NCBI GenBank assembly: GCA_900769035.1
Contig: CAAGFD010000218.1
Location: forward strand, 1-7,783
Source: Bacteroidales bacterium
Lineage (GTDB): Bacteria; Bacteroidota; Bacteroidia; Bacteroidales; Paludibacteraceae
DNA length: 7,783 bases
Reading direction: 5' to 3'
A program made the translations under genes and the position numbers. The notes below the pieces were generated by a model that searched no databases, was not told the DNA's origin, and saw nothing but the letters and a program-made list of their open reading frames with translations. Positions 6,405 through 7,783 of the stretch are shown here, in pieces (within the stretch, counting starts at the first letter, position 1; every line of letters begins with the position of its first letter).

Positions 6405-6416
6405 TAATTTAAAGCC
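6405..6416. other. 12-nt convergent junction without terminator
   Basis: Only 12 nt separate the stop of the FemAB-like gene from the stop of prmA on the other strand. No hairpin with a T-run is visible on either strand, so transcripts from the two operons probably overlap at their 3' ends. Confidence 0.6.
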
Positions 6417-7271
6417 TCATTTTATCTTACGAAACATTACAGCTGTCCAATTATTATCTATTTTTTGTTCTCCAATTTGTAGCCCAAGTTCTTCTGCTTG
6501 TGTTTTGATAATATTTAAATCTTCTTTATAGAAACCACTTAAAAATATTTTTCCATCTGTATTTAATGTTTGCACATATTTACGTAAATCCGTTAATATA
6601 ATGTTGCGATTAATGTTGGCAAAAATAATGTCAAACTTAGAGCTTATATTATTTAATAGGGTAGAATCGCCAAGCATTATATTAAAATTATCTATATGAT
6701 TTAATCTACAATTATTATTAGCACATTCAACACTCCATTTATCTATATCAATTCCTATCGCTTGTGTTGCTCCACATTTACAAGATAAAATACCGAGAAC
6801 ACCTGTTCCGCAACCAAAATCTAATATTTGTTTACCTATCATATCATTCTCTAAAATAAAAGATAGCATCATGCGGGTTGTTTCATGGTATCCTGTTCCG
6901 AAACTTTGTGTAGGATTTATAATGATATCGTATGAATAATTTTTATTTTCCGAATACTCAGAAGAATGAATAATACATTTATTATCAATAATAATTGGTT
7001 TGAAACTATCTGTCTCCCATATAGCATTCCAATTTTTATCTTCCATCCTTTTTATCGAATATGTAATATTTTTGTAATTGATATAAGGAATGCTTTTTAT
7101 TGTATTAATCATATTCAATTCATTAAAAATGGAGTTAGGGCAATAAGCCACTAACCCCATATTTATATTTTCAAAAGAATCGAATCCAAGTTCACAGAGA
7201 TATTCCGCTAAAATATCATTTGTATAATCATCAGTATGAGAATTGCGGAAAAATACTTGAATATACTCCAT
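6417..7271 (-). CDS. prmA: Ribosomal protein L11 methyltransferase PrmA
   Basis: S-adenosylmethionine-dependent cytosolic enzyme that methylates ribosomal protein L11, on the N-terminal amine and lysines in E. coli. At 284 residues the length is normal. The N-terminal substrate-recognition domain covers about 1-75. The linker segment is MEDKNWNAIWE (76-86), close to the family's NWxxxW/EWK motif. The class I methyltransferase domain has NPTQSFGTGYHETTR (119-133, the PrmA signature), motif I DFGCGTGVLGI (151-161), acidic D175 ending strand 2 (IGIDID), and ANINRNIIL (218-226), the catalytic N-x-N-type loop. The start at 7271 is supported by MEYIQV matching family N-termini. It follows gltX by 2 nt, so the two form an operon and PrmA is read from the gltX transcript. 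Pairing an L11 modifier with an aminoacyl-tRNA synthetase fits a shared translation role. Confidence 0.96.
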   Translation of the reverse strand: MEYIQVFFRNSHTDDYTNDILAEYLCELGFDSFENINMGLVAYCPNSIFNELNMINTIKSIPYINYKNITYSIKRMEDKNWNAIWETDSFKPIIIDNKCIIHSSEYSENKNYSYDIIINPTQSFGTGYHETTRMMLSFILENDMIGKQILDFGCGTGVLGILSCKCGATQAIGIDIDKWSVECANNNCRLNHIDNFNIMLGDSTLLNNISSKFDIIFANINRNIILTDLRKYVQTLNTDGKIFLSGFYKEDLNIIKTQAEELGLQIGEQKIDNNWTAVMFRKIK

Positions 7272-7273
7272 AA

Positions 7274-7783
7274 TTATGCGAATGTAGGTAATTTTTCTAA
7301 TGCAACATCTATTCTCCGAATAGTTTCTTCTTTACCTAATACGGCAGTAACCTCAAACATATGAGGACCTTTTAATTCTCCAACAAGCATTAGTCGGAAT
7401 GGATTCATCACATTACCTAAACCATATTCTTGTTTTTCACACCATTGTTTTACATATTCTTCTGTAGTGTCCGGATTATCGAAATCATTCCACTCAATTA
7501 AAATTTCACGAAGTTCTCTCATCATTTTAGGAGTTTCCGGTTTCCATCTTTTTTGAGTTGCTTTTGCATCATATTCAGTAGGAGCAATCCAAAAGAAAGA
7601 ACATAATGGCCATAACTCATTGATGAAGTTTACACGACTCTTCATATAAGATACTACTTGTTCAACCTTTTCAATAGGAGTATTAATGCCATTAGCAATT
7701 ATATCTTTGTTAAAAGCTTCTGCGAGTATCTTATTATCCGTCATTTGAATGTATTGATGGTTGAACCATTTGCCTTTTTCAAA
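7274..7783 (-). CDS. gltX: Glutamyl-tRNA synthetase, C-terminal part (truncated by the window edge)
   Basis: Class I aminoacyl-tRNA synthetase that charges tRNA-Glu. Only the last 169 residues are present of about 500. The frame is open to the right edge, and the first visible residues FEKGKWFNHQYIQ match the conserved region just after the KMSKS loop. The Met codon at 7744 directly follows this motif and is internal, so starting there would be wrong. The remainder is the helical anticodon-binding domain: the segment around VVSYMKSRVNFINELWPLCSF, then GLGNVMNPFRLMLVGELKGP and the ending LGKEETIRRIDVALEKL, all typical of bacterial GltX. The catalytic HIGH and KMSKS motifs lie beyond the window. 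The stop (TAA, 7276-7274) is 2 nt before prmA. The promoter is outside the window. Confidence 0.95.
   Translation of the reverse strand, partial: FEKGKWFNHQYIQMTDNKILAEAFNKDIIANGINTPIEKVEQVVSYMKSRVNFINELWPLCSFFWIAPTEYDAKATQKRWKPETPKMMRELREILIEWNDFDNPDTTEEYVKQWCEKQEYGLGNVMNPFRLMLVGELKGPHMFEVTAVLGKEETIRRIDVALEKLPTFA

Noticed and set aside
7745..7783. Adapter or artefact at the right end
   Set aside because: The bases encode FEKGKWFNHQYIQ, a conserved GltX segment in frame, so this end is genomic and only cut by the window.

Overview
The window reads as a low-GC (by eye about 30 % GC) chromosomal fragment from a member of the Bacteroidota, most likely an uncultured Bacteroidales. Three things point there: the proteins resemble the Bacteroides/Parabacteroides versions of their families (transketolase, the WYL-type regulator N-terminus, the PlsC-like acyltransferase, DUF3109, the FemAB-like protein); recognisable promoters carry the Bacteroidota -7 element TAnnTTTG; and leaders are short and A/T-rich without clear Shine-Dalgarno sequences. 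All recognisable genes are core or housekeeping types. No phage, insertion sequence, CRISPR array, tRNA or rRNA is visible.

Layout, left to right. Bases 1-21 are not genomic: they match the 3' end of the Illumina TruSeq/universal adapter. From 22 the sequence enters a 5'-truncated transketolase (to 1386), followed by a strong hairpin-plus-U-tract terminator. A regulator gene follows on its own promoter, with two small palindromes inside that promoter (1460-1490). Its product has the N-terminal HTH and C-terminal WCX regions of a WYL-type regulator but lacks the central WYL domain. It converges on a two-gene minus-strand operon with the two stop codons overlapping in TTAA: a COG2509-like FAD-dependent dehydrogenase (start 4271) followed by a PlsC-like acyltransferase, coupled by an ATGA overlap.

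The flavoprotein gene is divergent from a plus-strand operon of DUF3109 (Cys-rich), mntP (Mn2+ exporter) and a FemAB/GNAT-like protein, packed with a 1-nt gap and an ATGA overlap. The intergenic region holds two mirror-image core promoters around a perfect 8-bp inverted repeat. Finally, prmA (ribosomal protein L11 methyltransferase) and the 3' end of gltX (glutamyl-tRNA synthetase) lie on the minus strand, transcribed gltX to prmA with a 2-nt gap. gltX runs off the right edge.

The genes fall into central carbon metabolism (tkt), translation (gltX, prmA), lipid acylation, and a possible redox/metal group around the divergent promoter. I see no convincing new biological system. The items most worth following up are the WYL-less regulator with palindromes in its promoter, the symmetric divergent promoter, and the adapter artefact at the left end.
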